A stretch of 64,000 nucleotides of DNA from Bin55 sp963664665 (GCA_963664665.2 CAXXMH010000004.1:620001-684000); one strand, 5' to 3'. Positions 17,250 to 25,789 are shown, counted from the stretch's first letter. Translations and numbers: made by a program. The notes: generated from the sequence alone by a model not told the origin.

Positions 17250-18079
17250 CTGAAATTGCGCTCGAGCTGAATCGCGTATCGATAAGTTACGACACATTCA
17301 ACGTGCTCAACGGTCTGGACTTAATACTCGATCGAGGTACCGTCACTGGTTTGCTAGGACGAAACGGTAGCGGAAAGACTACCTTAATCCGGGTGGCGCT
17401 AGGTCTTATGCAGGCCGATGCGGGGGAAGCTAATGTCTTCGGCGCACCGTCTGCAAACTCTCCGTCAGGAATTCGAAAACGTATTGGATACGTTCCGCAA
17501 ACGTTCGATAGTTTCAATTGGATGAAAGTTGGTGATTGTGTCGACTTCGTCGCGAGTTTTTACCAAGACGATTGGGATTCTGAGTTGATTGCGAGACTAA
17601 CTAAGGAATGGCGACTCGACAATCGGAAAATCGGTGAGCTATCCCCTGGAGATCAGCAAAAGGTGTCAATTTTGCTCGCGGTTGGTCACTCTCCAGATTT
17701 ACTAATACTCGATGAACCAGTTTCTAAATTAGATCCAGCTGCGCGTCGTTCGTTTCTGCGAATGCTTGTCGAAATGAACGTTGATCGTAATCAGACCATA
17801 TTGCTATCCAGCCACATCACGAGTGATGTCGAACGCATTTGTTCGCATATCGCGATTCTTCATGGAGGTCGAATCAACTGTCATATTTCACTTGACGAGG
17901 TAAAAGAGCACGTTCGAGTGATTACCGTACCGGGAAGTAGTTTTCCGCATATAGAGGGGATGATCGGAGGACAAGGTATCCGACGATGGGTTCGATACAC
18001 AAGTGAGCTGGAGTTACCTAAAGACGCTCGCGTTGAAGAAACGACGCTCGAAGATCTTTTTATCGGAATTACGGCGTGA
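17246..18079 (+). CDS. ABC transporter ATP-binding protein
   Basis: A 277-residue ATPase subunit. Walker A is G38-RNGSGKTT46, Walker B is LLILDEP, and the H-loop histidine is in LLSSH. The signature motif is altered to LSPGDQQ from LSGGQ. ATG 17246 has GGAGG just upstream; a TTG at 17234 in the same frame would add four residues and is less likely. The gene overlaps the regulator by four bases and the membrane subunit by four (GTGA). It energises the partner encoded next; the substrate is unknown. Confidence 0.9.
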   Translation: MTEIALELNRVSISYDTFNVLNGLDLILDRGTVTGLLGRNGSGKTTLIRVALGLMQADAGEANVFGAPSANSPSGIRKRIGYVPQTFDSFNWMKVGDCVDFVASFYQDDWDSELIARLTKEWRLDNRKIGELSPGDQQKVSILLAVGHSPDLLILDEPVSKLDPAARRSFLRMLVEMNVDRNQTILLSSHITSDVERICSHIAILHGGRINCHISLDEVKEHVRVITVPGSSFPHIEGMIGGQGIRRWVRYTSELELPKDARVEETTLEDLFIGITA

Positions 18080-19407
18080 AAAACGTGCTCTTCGCCGGTG
18101 CGCAGCATGTCAAAATTCTCGTGCTTAACTTCAGTGTGGTGTTGCTTATCAGCGTGAATTTGGGGTTTTTTGACAAATTTGAATTTGCTGGTGCTCTTAC
18201 TTTGTTATGGATGGCAGTTCTTGCGAATGGCGAAATACTCGGTTTCATCAATCGTGCAACTAAATGGGAGGCAATTGGGCTAGTACCTGGTTATAACAGA
18301 AAAATGTGGATTACGAGCTTGTGCATCGCAGTTACGTATATAGGGTTGGGTACATTACTCGCAATCGCGATGGGTCATCTGATACCTCCGATAGGAGTAG
18401 CATTAATGTTCGTATTCGTTTCATTAGCTGCCACGGTATATTCAAAGCGGACAGGAAGTCGGTTAGGTTCGATTTGTTGGACGATTATCTTATGTGTATT
18501 TCTAGGTTTGCCTCTATCACTCATATTTGAAGCTTCCGAGCTGCATTCATCCCTATTAGTCAGTGTGTCGTCTCCGTTGATTCAGTTACCTGCCATCGCG
18601 TTCGCGGCGTTTGCCGCGATATGGTTCAGGCAAGAAATCGAAAGAACAATATTCGTGAAAGGTGATGATACGTCGCATGGTTCAGAACGTTTTTATATTA
18701 ATGTCGCTAGTAGATTTCAGTTTGGAGGCTGGGCGCATCCAACGCTTCATTTTTACTTGGGTTTTATCTATGTAATACCGATCTTCGCAATCATGGGTGT
18801 AAGTCACGCTTCGTTTGCGGATGACGGATCATTACTTTTGGAAAGTCGTGCATCAGTTATATCTGCGATTGCAGCTGTCATCATCTACATCGGCTCCGGT
18901 ACGCCATTTGGTTTACTTAAGAATCCTGGTATATGGCTTGCGACAATGTGGCGCTTTGGTTCTGGCAAATCAAGGCAATCGCTAGGATCGACGTTCGCCT
19001 TGAATGTCGTAAATGCTTGCGTGGTTCCTAGTGTTATCGTCTTCGGTGTTGCATTTATCCACTCGATATATATTGAATCGCCGTCAGCCGATTGGCCTGG
19101 TTACGCAAATTTCTACGATGAGGCGATATTGCTTATGACGCTAAATCTACTATGTTTCACTTGGGCTTGTGCGTCATATCCAAAACGTACGAACGAATGT
19201 CCGGAGTTTCTTCAGATTCGAATCGTTATGTGCGCGGCTGCTTGTCTCGTTTTCATTCCTGGTGTCGATTTTGGTTACTTCGTACGAGCCTTGTTATTGA
19301 TTGCCCTAGCAGGCAGCGGGTTGTTGGCGATACGATTGGGCGGACGCCTAATTGCCGACATAGATTTCCTACCGTTAAAGAAGCAATCAGGCACATTTGC
19401 CGACTAA
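18076..19407 (+). CDS. ABC transporter membrane subunit
   Basis: A 443-residue, very hydrophobic protein with ten or more predicted membrane spans and no recognisable catalytic motif. It starts at GTG 18076, overlapping the ATPase stop codon. The position as third gene of a YtrA-type operon makes it the permease partner of the ATPase. By eye this operon is AT-richer than the flanking genes, which may point to acquisition by transfer. A fused permease of this size differs from the short YtrC/YtrD pairs of Bacillus. Export of a toxic compound or peptide is a guess from the regulator class. Confidence 0.8.
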   Translation: MKNVLFAGAQHVKILVLNFSVVLLISVNLGFFDKFEFAGALTLLWMAVLANGEILGFINRATKWEAIGLVPGYNRKMWITSLCIAVTYIGLGTLLAIAMGHLIPPIGVALMFVFVSLAATVYSKRTGSRLGSICWTIILCVFLGLPLSLIFEASELHSSLLVSVSSPLIQLPAIAFAAFAAIWFRQEIERTIFVKGDDTSHGSERFYINVASRFQFGGWAHPTLHFYLGFIYVIPIFAIMGVSHASFADDGSLLLESRASVISAIAAVIIYIGSGTPFGLLKNPGIWLATMWRFGSGKSRQSLGSTFALNVVNACVVPSVIVFGVAFIHSIYIESPSADWPGYANFYDEAILLMTLNLLCFTWACASYPKRTNECPEFLQIRIVMCAAACLVFIPGVDFGYFVRALLLIALAGSGLLAIRLGGRLIADIDFLPLKKQSGTFAD

Positions 19408-19470
19408 AGTGTCGCATTCCTAGCGATTAAGTCGTTGCGGGTGCGCACGACTATTTATTACCTAATGGCA

Positions 19471-19507
19471 CTGCGCGTGCGAGCGAAAAGATCGCACACA
19501 CGTGCAG
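19471..19507. terminator. possible bidirectional terminator hairpin
   Basis: An imperfect stem: CTGC outer with GTGCGA/TCGCAC inner, between the converging ABC operon and amidohydrolase gene. There is no T-run, so activity is uncertain. Confidence 0.35.
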
Positions 19508-19522
19508 CTTATCTATAGTGTA

Positions 19523-21205
19523 TTACGCAGACGTGTTAGGGTTCCTGAGCACGCGACCTGAACGTTCGCCGGTGTGCTCGTCATTCTCGAGTATCACGGC
19601 GCCATTGCAGATCGTGGCTTGGTAACCAACTGCCTTTTGAATGAGACGCGGAGCATTTCCAGGGAAGTCGTGTACAAGCTGAGGTTGGCGTTCGGCCACG
19701 ACATCCATATCGATCACGTTTACATCAGCCTTTTTACCTGCAACGAGCGAACCACGGTCGTCGAAACCGACAACGCGGGCTTGGGCGCTTGTCAATTTAT
19801 GGATGGCTTCTTCGAGCGTGAATTTCTCCTCATCACGCACCCAGTGGGCGAGCATGAACGATGTCCAGCCAGAATCCATGATCTGACTAACGTGAGCGCC
19901 TGCGTCCCCGATTCCAGGCAGCACATAGTCCTCTTTGAGGAACGGCGGCAAGGCATCGATTTGAACATTGAAAAACCTAACGTGGAAGAATGCTTCTCCG
20001 TCACTTTCGAGCATGAATCGCAACCAGGTCTCGACCGGATGTTCGCCCGCGGCTTCCGCTAACGACGCCAAACTCTCTGCGGCGCCTTTCGTGTAGTTGG
20101 GACGATCCTCATTACCAAGCCAGAAGATATTCTTAGCGAATCCTGCTGGGTTCTCTTGTGCTTTGACTTCATCGATTAACTTTTGGCGATGTTCGCCATC
20201 ACGAATCGTGGCGAGCCGCACATCGAATGGTTTCGAAAGGAGATCCTTCCACGCAGGCGTGCCGAAAAAGCGCATGTCCGTGCGCAAGCCGAAGAGGAAT
20301 CCGCCTGACCGTGGTAACGTCAGTGCGGTAACGTCTAGACCTTCTGCCTGCATCTTAGCAATCGGGGCGTCGTAGGCAGATATATCGCCATTGTTGCTAG
20401 GCGTGTAGGGTGCAGAAAACAAGCCGCGAGTTCCAGCTGCTTGTACTTGCTGTCGAACGATATCGAGTTCTTCTTCCAATTTACCGTAGTTCAAGACGCT
20501 TTGAACGATGCCGCCGTGTTTGCCGACTTGCTCTGAAATTGCAACCAGCTCCTTTGGTTCCGCGAACGTGCCTGGAATGGATCGACCGTCAGGTAACACA
20601 TGCCCCGGCAAGCGGTTGGTTGAGAATCCGACCGCCCCATCGGCGACAGATTTTCCAACGAGCTCGGCGATTTGCTTGATTTCGTCGTCAGTCGCGTTAT
20701 CAGTGATGGAACGTTCACCCATGACGTAAAAGCGAGACGCGCAGTGTCCTACCATCCCGGTAATGTTGATGGCCGGATTGAGCTTCTCGATGGAGTTGAG
20801 GTATTCGCCATACGACTCCCAATCCCAAGGCAAGCCCGTCAGAATCGCGTTCTTGGGGATGTCCTCGACGGTTTCCATCATGCCGGCCAAAAACTCGCGA
20901 TCGGCGGGTTTGCACGGCGCGAAGGTCACGCCACAATTGCCGAACAACGCGGTCGTGACGCCGTGCCAAGAAACCGGGGTTAGATACGGGTCCCACCCCG
21001 CTTGCGCGTCGAAGTGCGTGTGCAGATCAACGAAGCCTGGCGTGACGGCCTTGCCGTCTGCGTGGATAGTCTTAGCCGCGGATGCGCCGTCGACTTTGCC
21101 GACTTTCGAGATGGTGTCGCCGTCAATCGCCACGTCCCCGTAATAAGGTGCAGAGCCGGTGCCGTCAACAATCAAGCCATCCTTTACAACGATGTCATGT
21201 GCCAT
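19523..21205 (-). CDS. D-aminoacylase / N-acyl-D-amino-acid deacylase family amidohydrolase
   Basis: A 560-residue metal-dependent hydrolase. The first metal motif is H62-T-H64 in PGFVDLHTHFD. The GNCG segment (C91) is typical of D-aminoacylases, where this cysteine is a zinc ligand, and GDAGAHVSQIMD carries the late aspartate. The C-terminus has the usual ADVNVIDMD strand. Family members release D-amino acids from N-acyl derivatives; related ones open cyclic amides. The ATG has AAAGGT upstream. It lies downstream of the GST gene on the same strand, but a mobile element now separates them. Confidence 0.88.
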   Translation of the reverse strand: MAHDIVVKDGLIVDGTGSAPYYGDVAIDGDTISKVGKVDGASAAKTIHADGKAVTPGFVDLHTHFDAQAGWDPYLTPVSWHGVTTALFGNCGVTFAPCKPADREFLAGMMETVEDIPKNAILTGLPWDWESYGEYLNSIEKLNPAINITGMVGHCASRFYVMGERSITDNATDDEIKQIAELVGKSVADGAVGFSTNRLPGHVLPDGRSIPGTFAEPKELVAISEQVGKHGGIVQSVLNYGKLEEELDIVRQQVQAAGTRGLFSAPYTPSNNGDISAYDAPIAKMQAEGLDVTALTLPRSGGFLFGLRTDMRFFGTPAWKDLLSKPFDVRLATIRDGEHRQKLIDEVKAQENPAGFAKNIFWLGNEDRPNYTKGAAESLASLAEAAGEHPVETWLRFMLESDGEAFFHVRFFNVQIDALPPFLKEDYVLPGIGDAGAHVSQIMDSGWTSFMLAHWVRDEEKFTLEEAIHKLTSAQARVVGFDDRGSLVAGKKADVNVIDMDVVAERQPQLVHDFPGNAPRLIQKAVGYQATICNGAVILENDEHTGERSGRVLRNPNTSA

Positions 21206-21238
21206 GGTGTTTTACCTTTGGTGTGTGTCTAGTCTTAG

Positions 21239-21246
21239 ATTGTTAA
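21239..21246. repeat. 8-bp direct repeat, left flank of TnpB element
   Basis: ATTGTTAA lies immediately outside the left inverted repeat. An identical copy sits immediately outside the right inverted repeat (22593-22600). The pair has the form of a target-site duplication. Confidence 0.8.
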
Positions 21247-21272
21247 GGGAATTATGTACCTAACTTGACATG
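21247..21272. repeat. left terminal inverted repeat of TnpB element
   Basis: The 26 bases begin GGGAATTATGTAC and end AACTTGACATG. They match the reverse complement of 22567-22592 at 22 of 26 positions (mismatches at 5, 14, 15 and 20). A second palindrome, TATGTACATA, follows at 21281-21290 and could pair with the TATGTAC inside the repeat to form a subterminal hairpin. Confidence 0.8.
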
Positions 21273-21318
21273 GAAGTATGTATGTACATATAACCAGTTT
21301 TCTTGTTATCATTTGTAA

Positions 21319-22575
21319 ATGGCAAATTGCTACCGGAACGTCACGTATCGACTCCTGCCAGTCACGCGCAGCAAAGGCAAGCAGCTGGAAGTGCTAGCGT
21401 CGAGCTGCCGCTGGGTCTGGAATTACTTCCTCGCCAAGAATCGGGACGAATATCTGTTCGATCGGTGTTTTGAGGACACGTACGGCATCAAGCCAACCCC
21501 GCCCCAAAATCCCACGAGTTTCTTTTCACTCGGGAAGGCGTTCACGCAGCTGCGTCGTGAATTGCCCTGGCTCCAAGCGCATTCGTTCGCCGTCACGCGT
21601 TATACCTTGAAACACCAGGCGGACGCCTGGCGTCGCTACTTTAACGACCCCATGTCGGGTCAGCCAAGATTCAAGAGTCGCGACGCTGACCGCGACGGCT
21701 TTACGATCCCGGACCAAGTTCGCATTCAAGCGAGTTCGCTATACATCCCGAAAATCGGTTGGTGCAAGCTCCGTCGCAAAGGAGGCAATCCCTATCCGGA
21801 TGGCAAGCCGAAACAGGCGCGTGTGTTCCGACGCCATGGCAAGTGGTTTGCCGTGATCGCGTATGACCTCGTCGCACCTGAGCAAGTCGATGATGGACGC
21901 GTGATCGGGGTTGACATGAACGTCGGTCAAGTGGCGACCAGCAACCACGAGTTGATCTGCCGCGAACGTGATTGGTTGGAACGCGAGCGGTTGCGGTTAT
22001 TGGCGATCAAGCGGCGGCGTTATCAACGCCAGGTCGCGCGGCGGCAACTAGGCAGCAATCGACGGCGCAAGGCGAAGCGACGCCTCGCCAACGTCAGTCG
22101 GAAAATCGGTAACAAGCGCAATCGGTGGGCGCATGACACGTCCCGTCAAATCACGGATCAAGCCTTTACGGTCGCCGTTGAAGCGTTGCACGTCAAACAG
22201 ATGACCAAATCCGCGAAAGGATCGGTTGAAGCGCCTGGGCGTCACGTGAAACAGAAGGCTGGCTTGAATCGTGTGATCTTGGACACGGGTTGGGGTCAGT
22301 TACGCACCATGTTGGCGTACAAGGCTGGTAACTTCATCGAGGTGGACCCGCGTTACACCTCACAAACATGCCATGTCTGCGGGCATGTCGATGCGAAAAG
22401 TCGACGAACGCAGGCGGAATTCAAGTGTGTCCACTGCGGACACGAGTCAAACGCAGATATCAACGCTGCATTGAACATCAAGGCGTCCGCGATTGGCGCA
22501 TCTGCACGTGGGAGGGTTGAACCGCTGGGTTACCCGTTGATCCGTGAAATGGGTACTAAAACTGCACATGTCTAG
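21319..22575 (+). CDS. tnpB: TnpB RNA-guided nuclease (IS200/IS605 OrfB type)
   Basis: A complete 418-residue TnpB. The N-terminal helical region has RLLPVTRSKGKQLEVLA and the WRRYFN segment. The RuvC catalytic residues are the D of GVDMNVGQ (about 201), the E of AVEALHVKQ (about 292) and the D of NADINAALNI (about 389). The zinc finger is CHVCG...CVHCG (about 361-384). All key residues are intact, so the nuclease should be functional. TnpB proteins use an RNA from the element's right end to cut DNA at the element's empty site, next to a short motif. Upstream ribosome-site signal is weak. No transposase accompanies it. Confidence 0.93.
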   Translation: MANCYRNVTYRLLPVTRSKGKQLEVLASSCRWVWNYFLAKNRDEYLFDRCFEDTYGIKPTPPQNPTSFFSLGKAFTQLRRELPWLQAHSFAVTRYTLKHQADAWRRYFNDPMSGQPRFKSRDADRDGFTIPDQVRIQASSLYIPKIGWCKLRRKGGNPYPDGKPKQARVFRRHGKWFAVIAYDLVAPEQVDDGRVIGVDMNVGQVATSNHELICRERDWLERERLRLLAIKRRRYQRQVARRQLGSNRRRKAKRRLANVSRKIGNKRNRWAHDTSRQITDQAFTVAVEALHVKQMTKSAKGSVEAPGRHVKQKAGLNRVILDTGWGQLRTMLAYKAGNFIEVDPRYTSQTCHVCGHVDAKSRRTQAEFKCVHCGHESNADINAALNIKASAIGASARGRVEPLGYPLIREMGTKTAHV

Positions 22576-22583
22576 TTTAGTAC
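22553..22583 (+). ncRNA. possible omega-RNA 3' hairpin at the tnpB end
   Basis: GTACTAAAACT pairs with AGTTTAGTAC (one bulged A) across a 10-base loop, overlapping the tnpB stop region and the right inverted repeat. In known TnpB systems the guide RNA scaffold comes from this end, with the guide read from the flanking DNA after the element boundary. The full extent of the RNA cannot be seen from sequence. Confidence 0.4.
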
Positions 22584-22592
22584 ATAAGTCCC
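22567..22592. repeat. right terminal inverted repeat of TnpB element
   Basis: These 26 bases end in ATAAGTCCC and are the inverted partner of 21247-21272 (22/26). The first nine bases are the 3' end of tnpB including its stop codon. Confidence 0.8.
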
Positions 22593-22600
22593 ATTGTTAA
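22593..22600. repeat. 8-bp direct repeat, right flank of TnpB element
   Basis: ATTGTTAA, identical to 21239-21246. It contains the stop codon (complement of TTA at 22597-22599) of the GST gene, so the insertion left the GST reading frame whole. Confidence 0.8.
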
Positions 22601-23232
22601 GCGCTCGAACTTGGTCGTGCTGATACTTCGTCGTACCAGCGTTTGAGATTGGGTTTGTCTTCTGGAGCTGGGATGCGGGCTGCCGTCGTTGCAAATTCAA
22701 CCGCACAAAACGCAGTGATGTCCGCAATTGTGAACGTATCTCCCGCACAGTAAGCATGGTCAGCTAAATATTCGTCGAGTCGGGCAAAGAATCGCGCAAC
22801 GCTTGCTTTTCCGCGATCCGCCAATTCAGGAATAGCGGGCACCTCACCGGCGCTGCCACCAAGTCCACGCTTTGCGAATCCAGGATAGGAATTACGGAAA
22901 GCGTCCGCAGCACCTTGCAAGCCATCGAACTCCATGTGTCGCTGGCGGGCTTCGATCAGGGCTTTACTCTTCGCGTCAGTCCCCATGAGATTAGGTTCGG
23001 GTACTGTTTCTTCGAAATATCGACAGATCGCTATAGATTCATCGAGTACGGTACCGTCGTCAAGCACCAGGGTTGGTAGCAATCCCCTCGGACTGATTTT
23101 GAGAAACTCTGGATCCAAGTTATCGCCCTTTGGGATATTGAATTCCACTACTTCATACTCAACGCTCTTTTCAGCTAAGAAAATGCGCGTACGACGGGGA
23201 TTTGGGGCAAGCATGCTGTTGTAGAGTTTCAT
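22597..23232 (-). CDS. glutathione S-transferase family protein
   Basis: A 211-residue GST. The N-terminal thioredoxin fold begins MKLYNSMLAPNPRRTRIFLAEK and contains the cis-proline/E-S pair region LPTLVLDDGTVLDESIAI (about residues 50-67), which binds glutathione. The helical C-terminal domain contains GDTFTIADITAFCAV, the conserved N-capping segment. Family reactions are glutathione conjugation, isomerisation or dehalogenation. The stop codon lies inside the 8-bp repeat flanking the TnpB element. Before that insertion the gene would have been 37 bp ahead of the amidohydrolase gene, so the pair was probably an operon. Confidence 0.88.
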   Translation of the reverse strand: MKLYNSMLAPNPRRTRIFLAEKSVEYEVVEFNIPKGDNLDPEFLKISPRGLLPTLVLDDGTVLDESIAICRYFEETVPEPNLMGTDAKSKALIEARQRHMEFDGLQGAADAFRNSYPGFAKRGLGGSAGEVPAIPELADRGKASVARFFARLDEYLADHAYCAGDTFTIADITAFCAVEFATTAARIPAPEDKPNLKRWYDEVSARPSSSA

Positions 23233-23456
23233 CGAGGGGTCCTATTCGAAGTCCGTAGTAGGCAAGAGTGGGTAACCTCCAATTATCTTTAGCGTGACTG
23301 GACGTAATGAGTATTGAACGCATAGAACTTAGATACGCAGCGCCGAGATAAACGAGCTGGATATCTAGCAAAAGGGCAGTTCGAGAGTCTCTCGCAATGC
23401 GAAATCTATTCGCGAGGCAGGATAATCTGAAAGAGAGTCGGAATAGTGTGTGTCAG

Positions 23457-24164
23457 ATGGCAAGTGAGATTAAGGTACTGACGTTTGATGTAGGAGGAAG
23501 CGTCTTTGATTGGCAATCTTCTACGCAAGCCGCGTTGCAACAAATCGTAGAGGCGCGAGAAGTAGAGCTCGATGTCCCGGCGTTCTGTTTCCAATGGCGC
23601 CGCAGAATGTTCGAAACACTTGGCGAAGTTCGAAAAGGGAATCTCGCGTGGCGTAATGCGGACCAAATCCATCTTGATATGCTGGATGAACTGGGTACAC
23701 AACATCCTGAGTTGGAATTAACTGCCGCCGATAAGCAAGACCTTAATACGGCATGGCACCGGATGGACGTGTGGGACGATGTCCCTGAAGCTTTGATCCG
23801 CCTTAGAGAGCATTACATCGTCTCCATTCTCACCGTGCTTTCATTGTCCATCGTCGTAGACTCTTCGAAACACGCGGGTATCGATTGGGACGCTTACTTG
23901 TCATGCGAATTTCTTGGTGTGTACAAGCCGGAAGCCGAGGCATATCAGAAAGCAGCAAGCCTATTCGGCGTACAACCTTCAGAAACGATGATGGTTGCCT
24001 GCCATCCGCCTGACCTCGCTGCCGCACAACGAGCGGGACTGAAGGCGGCGCATGTGAAGCCGAAAGTCTGGGAAATGGGATCTGAAGGTGATTCGACTGG
24101 GTTTGAAATTCAAGCCGAAAGCTACACGGACCTAGCGGATCAACTTTGCGGAATAAGAAGCTAG
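23457..24164 (+). CDS. HAD-superfamily haloacid dehalogenase-like hydrolase
   Basis: A 235-residue protein related to type II haloacid dehalogenases. The nucleophile aspartate lies in LTFDVGGSVFDW (first D). The cap domain follows, then LTVLSLSIVVDSS in motif II position, the lysine in YKPEAEAY, and VACHPPDLAAAQRAG as the acidic motif. ATG 23457 gives the usual N-terminus; the longer frame to 23397 adds a polar stretch without family support. Motif I has an unusual VGGSVFDW where dehalogenases read AYGTLFD, so the substrate may differ. Divergent from the GST gene. Confidence 0.82.
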   Translation: MASEIKVLTFDVGGSVFDWQSSTQAALQQIVEAREVELDVPAFCFQWRRRMFETLGEVRKGNLAWRNADQIHLDMLDELGTQHPELELTAADKQDLNTAWHRMDVWDDVPEALIRLREHYIVSILTVLSLSIVVDSSKHAGIDWDAYLSCEFLGVYKPEAEAYQKAASLFGVQPSETMMVACHPPDLAAAQRAGLKAAHVKPKVWEMGSEGDSTGFEIQAESYTDLADQLCGIRS

Positions 24165-24519
24165 AGCTCTCGAACGATCGATAGATCGTTCAGAACATTG
24201 GGGATGCCTACGTTGTCCGTGATCCGATTGAACTTGATCAGGCATTTGGACGAAGCGTTCAATTTCTTGCTACGTAACGCCGACGCAGCTTAAACGAGAA
24301 GTCATATTTCCGCGATTTGGCGAATTGTTAGCGGAAACAGCGCGCATTCGCTAGACCCTATCGCATACTCTAAACTGAACCGGTCTGATGGCACGCATCA
24401 TGAAGTGGAATCGTGCTGATATCGGGATTTTGACGTGTGGCATTGCAAAATACACATTGAATCTACTCACGTTAGATCTTGCCACCGTTTCAGCACCGCC
24501 ATCCGTCCAAGGAATCACC
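24165..24519. other. 355-bp region without a supported gene
   Basis: Apart from the hairpin at 24172-24191 nothing recognisable is present. The downstream reading frame is open from 24388, but the better start for the next gene is 24520. Confidence 0.5.
24172..24191 (+). terminator. perfect hairpin after the HAD gene
   Basis: GAACGATC/GATCGTTC with a GATA loop starts 8 bases after the HAD stop codon. Position suits a terminator, but no T-run follows. Confidence 0.45.
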
Positions 24520-25758
24520 ATGCGTTTGATAAGTTACCTTTTCGTTCTATGTCTGTTTGCTTCAACTGCGCTCGCTACTGAGACGATTCCATCCGGAGAT
24601 GCGGAGTCGGTGGGTATGTCTTCGGAACGTCTACTGCGAATCGATGCCGCGATGCAGCGTCACATTGAAGCGGGTAACATCCAAGGAGGCGTTACCGCGG
24701 TGGCGCGTCGCGGCAAGGTGGTTCATTTCAAAGCGCACGGGTTGATGGATGTCGAAGCCACGCGACCTATGGATCAAGATGCAATCTTCGTCATGATGTC
24801 ATCTACGAAGCCGATCTTAGGCGTCGCTGCGATGATGGTGATCGAGGAAGGACTGATTCACCCGGACGATCCTGTCTCGCAGTACATTCCGTCGTTTGCG
24901 GACATGCAAGTTGCAGTGTTAAAAGAGCCGGCTGACGAAGACATTAGTCCATTTCGGGTCGATCGACGCAACCTGCCAGAACATCGGCTCGTTCCAGCAA
25001 ACACGCCGATCACGATTGAGCATCTACTGACTCATACGTCGGGTTTGGCTAGCGGCGGTTTGGGTTCTGCACAAAGTGAACGAATTGAACGAACCACATT
25101 GGCCGAGTACATCCCAAAACTTGGAAGCTCAGTGTTGGATTTCCAACCAGGGTCGCGATGGACGTATAGCGGTGGGACTGGTCTAGATGTCGTCGCCTAC
25201 ATCATTGAAATGGTTACCGAAACGCCGTATGACGAATTTGTTCAGTCGCGGATTTTTGATCCGCTAAACATGGTCGACACCCACTACAACCTGCCTGACT
25301 CTAAAGTGTCGCGCCGCGTTGCCATTCGAGACCGAGATATGTCGCGATTCAACAACACGACGACCTACTTCTCGGGTTCATTCGGTCTATCAAGCACGGC
25401 TCGGGACTATTTGCACTTTGAACAAATGCTCGCCAATGGTGGCGAACTCTTTGGGCATCGCCTGCTCGGCTCTAGATCGGTTGAGTGGATGTCAACCAAT
25501 CAAGTTGGCGATCTCTACCGAGGCTTCACACAAAACGCGAAAGGTCAAGGATTCGGATATACCGTTTCAGTTGTTCTAGATCCGGTAGCTGCAAACAGTC
25601 GACGAAGCGCGGGCGCTTTTGGGTGGGGCGGTGCATTCGGAACACGTTCATGGACCGATCCTGCGGAGGAGCTAGTTGGGGTGTTGATGCTCCAACAACC
25701 ACATCGAGGCGCTCAATACGACTTTGAAAACGCCGTTCGGCAAGCGATCATTGATTAG
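24520..25758 (+). CDS. exported beta-lactamase-family serine hydrolase
   Basis: A 412-residue class C beta-lactamase/esterase-like protein. ATG 24520 gives a classical signal peptide (MRLISYLFVLCLFASTALA), and AAGGA precedes it; the longer frame lacks this. The active-site serine-lysine pair is in MSSTKPILG (SxxK), and Y-S-G in WTYSGGTG replaces the YxN tyrosine motif. These enzymes are usually esterases or D-amino peptidases in the periplasm rather than antibiotic-resistance enzymes. The frame ends shortly before a decayed TnpB remnant on the other strand. Confidence 0.87.
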   Translation: MRLISYLFVLCLFASTALATETIPSGDAESVGMSSERLLRIDAAMQRHIEAGNIQGGVTAVARRGKVVHFKAHGLMDVEATRPMDQDAIFVMMSSTKPILGVAAMMVIEEGLIHPDDPVSQYIPSFADMQVAVLKEPADEDISPFRVDRRNLPEHRLVPANTPITIEHLLTHTSGLASGGLGSAQSERIERTTLAEYIPKLGSSVLDFQPGSRWTYSGGTGLDVVAYIIEMVTETPYDEFVQSRIFDPLNMVDTHYNLPDSKVSRRVAIRDRDMSRFNNTTTYFSGSFGLSSTARDYLHFEQMLANGGELFGHRLLGSRSVEWMSTNQVGDLYRGFTQNAKGQGFGYTVSVVLDPVAANSRRSAGAFGWGGAFGTRSWTDPAEELVGVLMLQQPHRGAQYDFENAVRQAIID

Positions 25759-25789
25759 TGTAGGGAATCTCTGGCAAATTTCACAAGAC

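Larger units (their letters stand above)
21247..22592 (+). mobile_element. TnpB-only insertion element with inverted-repeat ends and 8-bp flanking repeat
   Basis: A 1346-bp element holding a single gene, tnpB, and no tnpA. Its ends are 26-bp imperfect inverted repeats (22/26), flanked by an exact 8-bp direct repeat ATTGTTAA. Classical IS200/IS605 elements have subterminal hairpins but no terminal inverted repeats and no target duplication, so this architecture is unexpected. It suits a non-autonomous element moved by a DDE transposase, or an IS605-like element whose two cleavage sites happen to be identical. Removing the element and one repeat restores a 37-bp gap between the GST stop codon and the amidohydrolase start. 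Confidence 0.75.
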
